Shown here one piece after another: positions 17,312 to 26,804 of a stretch of 64,000 bases of DNA; the first letter of the stretch is position 1, and every line of letters begins with the position of its first letter. The notes beneath the pieces were generated by a model. That model was given only the letters and a program-made list of their open reading frames with translations. It had not been told where the DNA came from and searched no databases. Position numbers and translations under genes: made by a program. The DNA is taken from the NCBI RefSeq assembly GCF_026340095.1, contig NZ_JAPEPO010000001.1:2448501-2512500 (forward strand), in the 5' to 3' direction. This stretch comes from Streptomyces sp. NBC_01446. GTDB lineage: Bacteria > Actinomycetota > Actinomycetes > Streptomycetales > Streptomycetaceae.

Positions 17312-20300
17312 GTGCAGGGACGTAAGAACAGGGATGGCAGCGCTGCGGCGGAGCCCGAGCCGCGCGGCGGGACTGGCCCGATGACAGGCAGTTCCTCGCC
17401 CCAGCACGCCCAGAACCCGGGCCGGACCGCTTCCGTCGAGGGCAGTACGGCGGCTTCGGCCGCACCCAAGACCGCCGCGAAGCCGAAGAGTCAGACCGGC
17501 CCCGGCTCGCGAATAGCGCTGCGCAACTGGCGTATCTCCACCCGCTTGGTGTCGCTGCTCGCCCTCCCCGTGGTCGCCGCGACCTCCCTCGGCGCGCTGC
17601 GTATCGGCGAGTCGATGAGTGACATCCAGCAGCTCGACAACATGAAGCTGCTGACCGACATGACCAAGCAGGCCACCGAGCTCGCGTCCGCGCTCCAGGA
17701 GGAGCGCGACCAGTCGGCGGGCCCCCTGGCCAACGGCGGCAAGGCGACCGAGGACTACACCGTCAAGGGAGCGCGCGAGAAGACCGACCGCGCGCGCAAG
17801 GCCTTCATGGAAGGCACGTACGAGATCACCGACGGGACCAGCAACAGCGGTCTCGACGGTGTGCAGGACCACGTCACGCAGATCGCCGGCCAGCTCAACA
17901 ACCTCAAGGGCATCCGGCAGGACGCGTTCAAGGACCGCAGCACCTCGTCCCAGACGATCGACGCCTACAGCCGCCTCGTCGAGCAGCTCCTGTCGCTGTC
18001 CACCGACATGGCGCAGGCGACCAGCAACCCCGAGATGATCAAGCGCACGCGCGCCCTGGCCTCGTTCTCCTCCGCCAAGGAGTACGCGTCCGTGCAGCGC
18101 GCCGTCATCGCGGCCGCCCTGCCCCCGAACGACCGTGACTTCGGCAAGCTCTCCGAGACCGACCGCCGCTACGGCGAGTCCGCGCTGGAGAACCAGGAGT
18201 CCGACCTCAAGGGCTTCAGCTCCGTCTACGGAAACGTCGCCGCCACCGAGCTGATGAAGCCCATCGACTCGGGCAACGCGACGATCAAGGCCGCCGACCA
18301 GTACGCCCGCCGCGCCCTCAGCCAGGAGGGCGGCATCAGGATCCAGGACAAGCGGTCCTACAAGGACTGGGTCGACGCGGACAGCCAGCGTCTGCAGGAA
18401 ATGTCCAAGATCGAGCTGACGCTGCTCAACCAGATGGAGCAGCAGGCCCGCGAGCTGCGCAACGAGTCCGAGCGCACGGCCATCATCAACGGTGCGCTGA
18501 TCCTGCTCGTCCTCGGCGTCTCGCTCGTCGGCGCCTTCGTCGTGGCCCGGTCCATGATCCGCTCGCTGCGCCGGCTCCAGGACACCGCGACCAAGGTCGC
18601 CCAGGACCGCCTGCCCGAGCTGGTCAAGCAGCTGTCCGAGTCGGACCCGCAGGACGTCGACACCTCCGTCGAGTCCGTCGGTGTGCACTCGCGCGACGAG
18701 ATCGGCCAGGTGGCCTCGGCCTTCGACGACGTGCACCGCGAGGCGGTCCGTCTGGCCGCCGAGCAGGCCCTCCTGCGGGGCAACGTCAACGCGATGTTCA
18801 CCAACCTCTCGCGTCGTTCCCAGGGTCTGATCCAGCGCCAGCTCTCGCTCATCTCCGAGCTGGAGTCGCGCGAGGCCGACCCCGACCAGCTGTCCTCGCT
18901 GTTCAAGCTCGACCACCTCGCGACCCGCATGCGCCGTAACGGTGAGAACCTCCTCGTTCTCGCCGGTGAAGAGCCCGGCCGCCGCTGGACCCGCCCGGTC
19001 CCGCTGGTCGACGTCCTGCGCGCCGCCGCCTCCGAGGTGGAGCAGTACGAGCGCATCGAGCTGGCCTCGGTCCCCTCGACCGAGGTCGCCGGACGCGTCG
19101 TCAACGACCTCGTGCACCTGCTCGCCGAGCTGCTCGAGAACGCGACCTCCTTCTCCTCGCCGCAGACCAAGGTCAAGGTCACCGGTCACGCGCTGCCCGA
19201 CGGCCGTGTGCTCATCGAGATCCACGACACCGGCATCGGCCTCTCCCCCGAGGACCTCGCCGCGATCAACGAGCGGCTCGCGTCGCCGCCCACCGTGGAC
19301 GTGTCGGTCTCGCGCCGCATGGGTCTGTTCGTGGTCGGCCGTCTGTCGCAGCGTCACGGCATCCGTATCCAGCTCCGCCCGTCCGACTCCGGTGGTACGA
19401 CGGCGCTCGTCATGCTGCCCGTCGATGTCGCCCAGGGTGGCAAGAAGGCTCCCGGCAAGCCCGGTCCCGGCGCCGCCTCCGGTGGCCCCGCCGCCGCACA
19501 GGCCGCCGCCGGTGTGGCCGCCGCACGGCGTGGGGTCGGCGCGGGTACGGGTCCGCAGGGCGGTCCCGGCGGTGCGGGTCGGCTCGGTGCCGGTCCCGGC
19601 GCGGCGCGTCCGCAGGTCGCGGGCTCGGGTCCGCGCGCGGCGCTGCCCGGCCGTGACGGCAACGGTCCGCAGGCCGGTGGCCCGCAGACGCCTCAGTCTC
19701 CGCAGTCCCAGCAGCCGCAGCAGTCCCCTCAGCAGGGTCGTCCGGCTCCGGCCGGCGTGTTCGGCGCGCAGGGCCCGCAGGGCGGTCCCGGCCAGGGTCA
19801 GCCGCAGGGTCAGGGCCTCGGCCAGGGCCCGGGCCAGAACGGTCCCGTGCCCCCTCAGCAGCGTACGAACCAGGCGCCCGAGCAGGGCCGCAGGCCGGTC
19901 CTGCCGCCGCGTGGCGGTCCCCGTGCCGAGCTGCCCGGGGGCAACCCCCAGCCGCGCGTGCCGAGTTGGGGCAACGACGACGCGCAGCCGCCGGTGCCGC
20001 GCGCCTCGCTCGACGCGCCGCGCGGGCACGAGGAGCCGGACTCCACGTCGCAGTTCCCGCGGGTGGACGACCGTCAGGGCCCCGGCTCGACGGCCGAGTT
20101 CCCCCGGCCCGACTTCGACGGGCCCCGTCCCGGCGCGCCCGCCCCGCTCGACCAGGGTCAGGGGCAGGACACGGGGGCGTTCGTCCGTAACGACGTCTTC
20201 GGCGGCCACCAGGGTCAGTCGCAGAACCCGAACCACTTCCAGCCCCAGCAGCAGGCGCCCGGCCAGCCGCAGAACCCGAACCACCAGACCGGCCAGTTCG

Positions 20301-21175
20301 CGGCGCCCGGCTTCGACGACGGTCTGCGCCCCGGCGCTCAGGACCCGTCCGCCACCGGCCAGTTCGCGGCCCCCGGCCAGAACACCCCCGGGCGTCCGCG
20401 CCAGGACGGCCAGTTCCCCGGCGGCGACGGCTTCGGTCAGGCACCGGGCCAGGGACAGGGCCAGCCGCAGCCGCAGGGCCGCCGCGGCGGTCCCGCGCGT
20501 GACCTGCCGCAGCTCGGCTCCCGGGACGCGGCGGACTTCTCCATGCCGCGCCCGCCCGCCCAGGGCGGCCAGGAACAGGGGTTCCCGGCGCAGCCGCAGG
20601 CCCCCGGCCGGCAGGACGAGCTGCCGCCCGCCGGACCCGGCGACGGCCGCACCCCGCTCTTCGACACCCTTGAGACCAACTGGTTCCACGGCCAGCAGTC
20701 GGGCCAGCAGGCCCCGCAGCAGCAGGACCGGCCGCAGGCGCCCGCCCCCCAGCAGAACAACGGCCGTCCGGGCGGCCTGCCGCAGCGTTCGCCGCAGCAG
20801 CCCCAGTCGCCCAACGCCACCCCCGCGCCCGCCCGCCCGGCGGCCGCCGCACCCGCGGCGCCCCAGCAGGCTCAGGCGCCCGCCAACTGGCGCCAGTCGC
20901 CCAACGACGAGCTCGGCCGCCAGGCCGAGCGGGTCCGCCAGCCCTCGGCCGGCGGAGTCACCGTCTCCGGGCTCCCGCGTCGCGTCCCGCGTGCGAACCT
21001 CGTCGCGGGTACGGCTCAGCAGCAACAGCACCAAACCGGTCCGCAGGTCTCGCGTTCGCCTGATGACGTTCGCGGCCGGCTGACCAATCTCCGTCGGGGC
21101 ATCCAGCAGGGTCGCCAGGCCGGTACGGGCCAGACCGGCAGCTTCCCCAGCCCCACTCACCAGCAGGAGCGTTAG
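17312..21175 (+). CDS. Conservon 1 sensor kinase-like protein CvnA
   Basis: 1287 residues. Layout: disordered Ala/Pro N-terminus (1-65); TM1 near 73-95 (LVSLLALPVVAATSLGAL); an extracytoplasmic helical sensor region to about 388; TM2 near 389-411 (IINGALILLVLGVSLVGAFVV); a HAMP-like linker; a helical segment with LDHLATRMRRNGENLLVLAG; then a GHKL ATPase with the N box LLAELLENATSFSSPQTKV (around 605) and DTGIGLSPEDL. From about 720 to the end it is Pro/Gln/Gly-rich and low-complexity, closing with a short conserved block (GVTVSGLPRRVPRANLV). It heads a CvnA-B-C-D operon thought to act as a membrane GTPase switch resembling eukaryotic GPCR systems. GTG 17312 is the chosen start. Confidence 0.88.
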   Translation: MQGRKNRDGSAAAEPEPRGGTGPMTGSSSPQHAQNPGRTASVEGSTAASAAPKTAAKPKSQTGPGSRIALRNWRISTRLVSLLALPVVAATSLGALRIGESMSDIQQLDNMKLLTDMTKQATELASALQEERDQSAGPLANGGKATEDYTVKGAREKTDRARKAFMEGTYEITDGTSNSGLDGVQDHVTQIAGQLNNLKGIRQDAFKDRSTSSQTIDAYSRLVEQLLSLSTDMAQATSNPEMIKRTRALASFSSAKEYASVQRAVIAAALPPNDRDFGKLSETDRRYGESALENQESDLKGFSSVYGNVAATELMKPIDSGNATIKAADQYARRALSQEGGIRIQDKRSYKDWVDADSQRLQEMSKIELTLLNQMEQQARELRNESERTAIINGALILLVLGVSLVGAFVVARSMIRSLRRLQDTATKVAQDRLPELVKQLSESDPQDVDTSVESVGVHSRDEIGQVASAFDDVHREAVRLAAEQALLRGNVNAMFTNLSRRSQGLIQRQLSLISELESREADPDQLSSLFKLDHLATRMRRNGENLLVLAGEEPGRRWTRPVPLVDVLRAAASEVEQYERIELASVPSTEVAGRVVNDLVHLLAELLENATSFSSPQTKVKVTGHALPDGRVLIEIHDTGIGLSPEDLAAINERLASPPTVDVSVSRRMGLFVVGRLSQRHGIRIQLRPSDSGGTTALVMLPVDVAQGGKKAPGKPGPGAASGGPAAAQAAAGVAAARRGVGAGTGPQGGPGGAGRLGAGPGAARPQVAGSGPRAALPGRDGNGPQAGGPQTPQSPQSQQPQQSPQQGRPAPAGVFGAQGPQGGPGQGQPQGQGLGQGPGQNGPVPPQQRTNQAPEQGRRPVLPPRGGPRAELPGGNPQPRVPSWGNDDAQPPVPRASLDAPRGHEEPDSTSQFPRVDDRQGPGSTAEFPRPDFDGPRPGAPAPLDQGQGQDTGAFVRNDVFGGHQGQSQNPNHFQPQQQAPGQPQNPNHQTGQFAAPGFDDGLRPGAQDPSATGQFAAPGQNTPGRPRQDGQFPGGDGFGQAPGQGQGQPQPQGRRGGPARDLPQLGSRDAADFSMPRPPAQGGQEQGFPAQPQAPGRQDELPPAGPGDGRTPLFDTLETNWFHGQQSGQQAPQQQDRPQAPAPQQNNGRPGGLPQRSPQQPQSPNATPAPARPAAAAPAAPQQAQAPANWRQSPNDELGRQAERVRQPSAGGVTVSGLPRRVPRANLVAGTAQQQQHQTGPQVSRSPDDVRGRLTNLRRGIQQGRQAGTGQTGSFPSPTHQQER

Positions 21176-21598
21176 TTGACCCAGATGAGCCAGGCGGCAC
21201 AGAACCTGAACTGGTTGATCACCAACTTCGTGGACAACACGCCGGGGGTCTCCCACACCGTCGTCGTGTCCGCGGACGGCCTGCTGCTCGCCATGTCGGA
21301 GGGGTTCCCCCGGGACCGCGCCGACCAGCTGGCCGCCGTCGCTTCGGGCCTCACCTCGCTGACCGCGGGCGCGTCCCGGATCTTCGAGGGCGGCGCGGTG
21401 GCCCAGACCGTGGTGGAGATGGAGCGTGGCTTCCTCTTCCTCATGTCGGTCTCGGACGGTTCGTCCCTCGCGGTGCTCGCGCACCCCGACTGCGACATCG
21501 GCCTCGTCGGCTACGAGATGGCGCTGCTCGTGGACCGCGCGGGTTCCGTGCTCACCCCCGATCTCCGCGCCGAACTGCAGGGCAGCCTGCTGCACTAG
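21176..21598 (+). CDS. Conservon 1 roadblock/LC7 protein CvnB
   Basis: 140 residues of the roadblock/LC7 fold, the family to which MglB-type GTPase-activating proteins belong (MSQAAQNLNWLITNFVDNTPGVSHTVVVSADGLLLAMSEGF). The TTG at 21176 directly follows the cvnA stop and has a GGAG site 6 nt away; ATG at 21185 is an in-frame alternative 3 codons later but too far from that site. It is predicted to work on the CvnD GTPase. The 109 bp to the next gene is the only sizeable gap in the operon. Confidence 0.9.
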   Translation: MTQMSQAAQNLNWLITNFVDNTPGVSHTVVVSADGLLLAMSEGFPRDRADQLAAVASGLTSLTAGASRIFEGGAVAQTVVEMERGFLFLMSVSDGSSLAVLAHPDCDIGLVGYEMALLVDRAGSVLTPDLRAELQGSLLH

Positions 21599-21707
21599 TC
21601 ACGACCTCCCCCACACGCACGTATGACCGCACCGTCAGGCCGCCACCGCCCCCCACCGGCCCCGTCAGACGGCACGCAGACCACCTGCTGTCCCGCCCGG
21701 AGGATCC

Positions 21708-22118
21708 ATGACCCCGCCCACCGCCTCTCACGACCCGTACGGCGTATCTCCGCACGCCTCGTACGGTCCTGAGGGCGACCAGCCGCTGGTGCGTCCTTAC
21801 GCGATGACCGGTGGCCGGACACGGCCGCGCTACCAGCTCGCCATCGAGGCGCTCGTCAGCACGACCGCCGACCCGGCCCAGCTGATAGGGCTGCTCCCCG
21901 AGCACCAGCGCATCTGCCACCTGTGCCGCGAGGTCAAGTCGGTGGCGGAGGTGTCGGCCCTGCTGTCGATGCCGCTCGGTGTGGCCCGGATCCTCGTCGC
22001 GGACCTGGCGGAAGCGGGAATGGTGGCCATCCACCAGCCCGGTGGCGACGAGAACGCAGGCGGCCAGCCCGACGTGACACTGCTCGAAAGGGTGCTCAGT
22101 GGACTTCGCAAGCTCTAA
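21708..22118 (+). CDS. Conservon 1 DUF742 protein CvnC
   Basis: 136 residues, DUF742. The first 27 residues are variable, then the conserved PLVRPYAMTGGRTRPRYQLAIEAL block, the EHQRICHLCREVKSVAEVSALL segment and a winged-helix-like end (MPLGVARILVADLAEAGMVAIHQP). A CxxC pair (HLC and the preceding IC) is present. GGAGGATCC precedes the ATG. It overlaps cvnD by 20 bp. DUF742 proteins are found almost only in conservons and their role is not settled. Confidence 0.9.
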   Translation: MTPPTASHDPYGVSPHASYGPEGDQPLVRPYAMTGGRTRPRYQLAIEALVSTTADPAQLIGLLPEHQRICHLCREVKSVAEVSALLSMPLGVARILVADLAEAGMVAIHQPGGDENAGGQPDVTLLERVLSGLRKL

Positions 22119-22680
22119 CGGCGGAGGCGGCCGTTCCACCACGTCCGCGAAGATCGTGGTGGCGGGCGGCTTCGGCGTCGGCAAGACCACGTTCGTGGGC
22201 GCCGTCTCCGAGATCAACCCGCTGCGCACCGAGGCCGTCATGACGTCCGCGTCCGCGGGCATCGACGACCTCACCCACACCGGGGACAAGACCACCACCA
22301 CGGTGGCGATGGACTTCGGCCGCATCACCCTCGACCAGGACCTGATCCTGTACCTCTTCGGTACGCCCGGTCAGGACCGCTTCTGGTTCATGTGGGACGA
22401 CCTGGTCCGCGGCGCGATCGGCGCGATCGTCCTCGTCGACACCCGCCGTCTCGCCGACTGCTTCCCGGCCGTCGACTACTTCGAGAACTCCGGGCTGCCC
22501 TTCGTCGTCGCCCTCAACGGCTTCGAGGGACACCAGCCCTACACGCCCGACGAGGTACGCGAGGCGCTCCAGATCGGCCCGGACACCCCGATCATCACCA
22601 CGGACGCCCGACACCGTGCGGATGCAAAGAGTGGCCTGATCACGCTGGTCGAGCACGCCCTGATGGCCCGCCTGAAGTAG
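22099..22680 (+). CDS. Conservon 1 small Ras/MglA-like GTPase CvnD
   Basis: 193 residues. P-loop GGFGVGKTT at 23-31, switch II-type LFGTPGQDRFWFMWDDL, and LNGFEG in place of the classical NKxD guanine-specificity motif, as is typical for this ATP/GTP-binding family. The GTG start lies inside cvnC. CvnB would be its partner. The DNA is almost the same as in the second conservon; see findings. Confidence 0.93.
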   Translation: MDFASSNGGGGRSTTSAKIVVAGGFGVGKTTFVGAVSEINPLRTEAVMTSASAGIDDLTHTGDKTTTTVAMDFGRITLDQDLILYLFGTPGQDRFWFMWDDLVRGAIGAIVLVDTRRLADCFPAVDYFENSGLPFVVALNGFEGHQPYTPDEVREALQIGPDTPIITTDARHRADAKSGLITLVEHALMARLK

Positions 22681-22761
22681 CTCAACCGCCGAAAATCCGG
22701 CCACCAAGTGGCTAGATCCATACGGCAGTTGTCGTAGTGCGCCCGGCGGCCGCTGTGTCCT

Positions 22762-22890
22762 TTGACACGGTCGGCCTCCGTGTTCATAACGTTTCGACAG
22801 AGAATTCCAGGGCCTCAGACACAGGTCGCGCACACCCGGTTCCACTGTGCGCACAAGAGCCCCGCCTTTTGGCGGGGCTCGCTCTTTATG
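22762..22890 (+). ncRNA. Possible small RNA between the two conservons
   Basis: A promoter-like TTGACA (22762-22767), 17-bp spacer and CATAAC (22785-22790) are followed about 65 bp downstream by a strong hairpin (22857-22880) with a TCTTTA tail. The expected transcript would run from about 22797 to 22890 and has no coding potential. The terminator may only serve cvnD1, in which case the promoter match is chance. Confidence 0.35.
22857..22880 (+). terminator. Terminator after conservon 1
   Basis: GAGCCCCGCC-TTTT-GGCGGGGCTC, a perfect 10-bp stem followed by GCTCTTTATG. It separates the two conservon operons, so the second needs its own promoter, which must lie in the 165 bp before 23048 unless there is read-through. 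Confidence 0.85.
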
Positions 22891-23047
22891 ACCGTTTTAT
22901 CTAGGGCATCCGTCACTCGGAGGTTCCGGTTCCCGGTGTTTGGAAGAGAACCGCCTGACGTGCTGGAATGCGCTGAACTGCCCAGTAGGTAAGGGCCTGG
23001 AGACAGCGGCACAGCGTAGGTGCCGACGCCGAGAGGTTGTTGGTCGA

Positions 23048-26000
23048 GTGAGGCGAAGCAAGAACAGTCCCGAGCCGTCGTCGGCACGGGGCAACTTCAC
23101 CCCGCCGCCGCGTGCAGCGGCGCCGGCCGCGCATGTGCCACGGGCCGAGGCGCCCCCGGCGCCGTCCGGCGGCCGGATGTCGCCGCGCAACTGGCGTGTG
23201 CCCACCAAGCTGAACGCGATCCTGCTCATACCCGTGCTCGTGGGTCTGATCATGGGTGGCTTCCAGGTGAAGGGCTCGATCGACACCTGGAACGAGGCCG
23301 AGGACGCGGAGAACACCGCGCGTCTGGTGCAGGCGTCCCTGACGTACGCCAACAGTCTGATCGACGAGCGCGACATCACCGCGGCTCCTCTCCTGCTCGG
23401 CCACAAGAACGACCCGAAGGTCGTCAAGGCCCGCGAGACGACGAACGAGGCCGCCGACGCCTTCGACGCCGCCGCGAAGAACATGCCGGCGAAGGAAGGC
23501 CTGGAGCGCCGCCTCACGCAGTTCCGCCAGGTCGAGCCCGGCCTGGAGAAGCTGCGGGCCGCCGCCTACACGAGCAAGCTCCCCGGCGTGCAGACCGAAG
23601 AGGGCTACGTCGGCATCCAGCACCCGCTGATGGAGTTCGCCAACGAGCTCGGCCTCGGCACCGGAAACATCACGAGCTACGGCCGCACGGTCTACGCGAT
23701 CTCGCTCTCGAAGGCCGCGCTCTCGCTTGAGCGGTCGATCGGTATGCACCTGCTGGTCAAGCCGGGCCCGACGGCCGAGACCTTCGGCAAGCAGAAGATC
23801 GCGCTCTCCTCCTACGCCTACCTCGAGGGCATCGCCGTCGAGGAGTACAAGGGCGGCGGCACGCAGGCGGACGTCGACAAGCTCGACGCCGCCAAGAAGC
23901 AGCTGGCGGTCGACGGCGCGAAGCAGGCCAAGCAGGCGGTCGCGGCCGCGAAGGCGCAGGGCAAGACCTACGTCCCGCCACCGGCCGACCCCACGGACAT
24001 GGTGTCCTACATCGCCACGCTGCCCACCACGCAGCCGAGCGCCCGCGTCGCCATCGCGCAGAAGGGCGTCACCGCGGAGAACTGGTGGGCGGTCAACACC
24101 GCCAAGTTCAACGCGTACCGCACCATCGAGTCCGACCTCGCCGACAAGGCGGTGAACGAGGCCGCCGGCATCGCCGACGACGCCAAGCAGTCCACGTTCG
24201 TCACCGGTGCGATCGTCCTGGTCGCCCTGCTCGCCGCGTTCGCGCTGGCCGGCATGATGGCGCGCCAGATGAGCCGCTCGATGCGCCGCCTGCGCACCGC
24301 CGCCTTCGACGTCGCCGAGCAGCGCCTGCCGATGCTCGTCGACCAGCTCTCGCGCACCGACCCGGGCCGCGTCGACACCCGTGTGCAGCCCATCCCGATC
24401 AACTCCACGGACGAGATCGGCGAGGTCGCCCGCGCCTTCGACCAGGTGCACCGCGAGGCCGTCCGCCTCGCCGCCGAGCAGGCCCTGCTCCGCGGCAACA
24501 TCAACGCGATCTTCACCAACCTGTCGCGCCGCAACCAGTCCCTGATCGAGGGCCAGCTGACCCTCATCACGGACCTGGAGAACAACGAGGCCGAGCCGGA
24601 CCAGCTGGAGAACCTCTTCCGCCTGGACCACCTCGCGACCCGTATGCGCCGCAACGGCGAGAACCTCCTCGTCCTCGCCGGCGAGGAGCCGGGCCGCCGC
24701 TGGGACCAGCCGGTCCCGCTGGTCGACGTCCTGCGCGCCGCCTCCTCCGAGGTGGAGCAGTACGAGCGCATCGAGCTGTCGGGCGTGCCGGAGGCCGAGA
24801 TCCACGGCCGTTCGGTGACCGACCTCGTGCACCTGCTCGCCGAGCTCCTGGAGAACGCCACCACGTTCTCCTCGCCGCAGACCAAGGTCCGCGTCACCGC
24901 GACCCGTCTCCCCGACGGCCGCGTCATGGTCGAGATCCACGACAAGGGCATCGGCCTCACCGCCGAGGACTTCGCGGACATCAACCACAAGCTGGCCAAC
25001 CCGCCGACGGTGGACGCCGCGATTTCGCAGCGCATGGGCCTGTTCGTGGTCGGCCGCCTGTCCGACCGGCACGGCATCCGCGTCCAGCTGCGCCCCTCGG
25101 GCGAGCAGGCCGGCACGACGTCGCTCGTCATGCTGCCCGACGTCATCACCCACGGTGGCAGCGGCGAGCACCTCCCCGAGTCCGAGTTCACCGTCTCGTC
25201 GATGATCCCGTCGCAGTCGGCGTACGAGCCGGCTCCGCTGCGCACCGCCGCGGAGCTCGGCTTCGACGACAGCCGCTACGGCGAGGTCCCGGACGACCTG
25301 CGCGACCTGGACCCGGTCGGCCGGTCGCTGATGCGCGAGGAGCGCCGCGCGGCCCTGGAGGCCCAGGCGCACACCGGTGACGACCGCCCCCTGTTCCGCG
25401 ACGAGATCGAGGCGGCGCAAGGGCCGGACCCGTACGAGCAGCAGCAGACCACCTACGCGCCCGCGCAGCCCGCGTACGACGACCGTCAGCAGCAGGCGTA
25501 CGAGGACCCCTCGTCCGTCTACGCGCAGGGCCAGCAGACGTACGACGAGCAGCCGCAGAACGGCTCCTACAACGACTCGTTCTTCGCACCGCAGGACGGC
25601 TACGCGTCCCAGGACACCTATGCGGAACCCGTCCAGGAGACGTACTCGGCCTTCGGCAGCGGACCGCGGCGCAGCTCGCAGCAGGACGACTGGCCGACGC
25701 AGGACAGTTACCAGGAGCCGTACCGGTCCGAGCACAGCGCTCAAGCGGAATCCGCGCAGCGCGCTGACGCCGGTCAGCAGGAGCGCGTAGGCTTCGACCC
25801 GCACGGTCCCGCGGCGCCGGCCGGCCCCACCTCGTCCGCCGCCCGTTCGCTCACCGACGCCGGTCTTCCGATGCGCGGTTCGGGCGGGCAGCAGCGCCAG
25901 GCCCCGGCGGCGACGCCGGCGCCCGACCGCGGCGACAACACCACCCAGGACAACGGCAGCGGCAGCAACGGCAGCGGCCCCGACGACTGGCGTTCGTCCA

Positions 26001-26287
26001 ACGACGAGCGCTGGGTCCGCGCGGAGCAGCTCCGGAAGCCCAAGGCCGGCGGAGTCACCTCCTCCGGTCTGCCGCGCCGGGTGCCCAAGGCCAACTTGGT
26101 CGAGGGCACGGCGGAATCGACCCCGCAGGGCGGCCCCCAGGTCTCCCGCGCGCCTGAGGATGTCAGGGGCAGGCTGAGCAACCTGCGCCGTGGCGTGCAG
26201 CGGGGACGCGAAGCAGGAAGTGACACGAACGGCCAGGCCACGAATCAGCACAGTGGTCCTGACAGCACCTACAACCAGGAGCGTTAG
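23048..26287 (+). CDS. Conservon 2 sensor kinase-like protein CvnA
   Basis: 1079 residues with the same plan as the first copy: disordered start, TM1 near 54-74 (LNAILLIPVLVGLIMGGF), long helical extracytoplasmic sensor, TM2 near 383-405 (FVTGAIVLVALLAAFALAGMM), HAMP-like linker, LDHLATRMRRNGENLLVLAG, and GHKL ATPase (LLAELLENATTFSSPQTKV about 600; DKGIGLTAEDF). The acidic, Tyr/Gln-rich tail from 690 ends in GVTSSGLPRRVPKANLV. The sensor part is unrelated in sequence to the first copy, so the two probably sense different signals. GTG 23048 (MRRSKNSPEP) is preferred; the open frame upstream to 22940 lacks a ribosome site. Confidence 0.87.
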   Translation: MRRSKNSPEPSSARGNFTPPPRAAAPAAHVPRAEAPPAPSGGRMSPRNWRVPTKLNAILLIPVLVGLIMGGFQVKGSIDTWNEAEDAENTARLVQASLTYANSLIDERDITAAPLLLGHKNDPKVVKARETTNEAADAFDAAAKNMPAKEGLERRLTQFRQVEPGLEKLRAAAYTSKLPGVQTEEGYVGIQHPLMEFANELGLGTGNITSYGRTVYAISLSKAALSLERSIGMHLLVKPGPTAETFGKQKIALSSYAYLEGIAVEEYKGGGTQADVDKLDAAKKQLAVDGAKQAKQAVAAAKAQGKTYVPPPADPTDMVSYIATLPTTQPSARVAIAQKGVTAENWWAVNTAKFNAYRTIESDLADKAVNEAAGIADDAKQSTFVTGAIVLVALLAAFALAGMMARQMSRSMRRLRTAAFDVAEQRLPMLVDQLSRTDPGRVDTRVQPIPINSTDEIGEVARAFDQVHREAVRLAAEQALLRGNINAIFTNLSRRNQSLIEGQLTLITDLENNEAEPDQLENLFRLDHLATRMRRNGENLLVLAGEEPGRRWDQPVPLVDVLRAASSEVEQYERIELSGVPEAEIHGRSVTDLVHLLAELLENATTFSSPQTKVRVTATRLPDGRVMVEIHDKGIGLTAEDFADINHKLANPPTVDAAISQRMGLFVVGRLSDRHGIRVQLRPSGEQAGTTSLVMLPDVITHGGSGEHLPESEFTVSSMIPSQSAYEPAPLRTAAELGFDDSRYGEVPDDLRDLDPVGRSLMREERRAALEAQAHTGDDRPLFRDEIEAAQGPDPYEQQQTTYAPAQPAYDDRQQQAYEDPSSVYAQGQQTYDEQPQNGSYNDSFFAPQDGYASQDTYAEPVQETYSAFGSGPRRSSQQDDWPTQDSYQEPYRSEHSAQAESAQRADAGQQERVGFDPHGPAAPAGPTSSAARSLTDAGLPMRGSGGQQRQAPAATPAPDRGDNTTQDNGSGSNGSGPDDWRSSNDERWVRAEQLRKPKAGGVTSSGLPRRVPKANLVEGTAESTPQGGPQVSRAPEDVRGRLSNLRRGVQRGREAGSDTNGQATNQHSGPDSTYNQER

Positions 26288-26288
26288 T

Positions 26289-26711
26289 GTGAGCCCGATG
26301 AGCCAGGCGGCACAGAACCTGAACTGGTTGATCACCAACTTCGTGGACAACACCCCTGGGGTGTCCCACACGGTGGTGGTCTCCGCCGACGGACTCCTTC
26401 TGGCGATGTCCGAAGGGTTCCCGCGTGACCGTGCCGACCAGCTGGCGGCCGTCGCGTCGGGTCTTACCTCGCTGACCGCGGGCGCGTCCCGCATCTTCGA
26501 GGGCGGCAGCGTGAATCAGACAGTTGTGGAGATGGAGCGAGGATTCCTCTTCCTTATGTCCATCTCCGACGGCTCTTCTCTCGCTGTCCTCGCACACCCG
26601 GAGGCGGACATTGGCCTCGTCGGGTACGAGATGGCACTTCTTGTCGACCGCGCGGGGACGGTTCTCACTCCCGACCTGCGGGCCGAGCTTCAGGGGAGCC
26701 TTCTCAACTGA
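26289..26711 (+). CDS. Conservon 2 roadblock/LC7 protein CvnB
   Basis: 140 residues, nearly identical to the first CvnB (differences cluster at the N-terminus and at GSVNQ/EADIG). GTG 26289 follows the cvnA stop by one base with GGAG upstream; ATG 26298 is an alternative. The codons here contain more T and A in third positions than those of its paralogue, so the proteins are kept alike by selection and not by recent copying. Confidence 0.9.
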   Translation: MSPMSQAAQNLNWLITNFVDNTPGVSHTVVVSADGLLLAMSEGFPRDRADQLAAVASGLTSLTAGASRIFEGGSVNQTVVEMERGFLFLMSISDGSSLAVLAHPEADIGLVGYEMALLVDRAGTVLTPDLRAELQGSLLN

Positions 26712-26804
26712 CAGACAGACGGTGCGATTTCGCGTCCCGTGGCCGTAAGGTTTCGGGACGCGGCTCCACGGTGATGGTGCCCGGCACAGTTGGAGGAGGA
26801 AAGC

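Noticed and set aside
17309..21595. Very long open frame on the minus strand, antisense to the first CvnA gene
   Set aside because: It mirrors the GC-rich codon pattern of cvnA; its translation is Arg/Gly/Leu-rich with no domain, and the plus-strand frame has full domain structure.
22913..26494. Long minus-strand open frame antisense to the second CvnA gene
   Set aside because: Same third-position GC artefact; composition biased and no recognisable fold.
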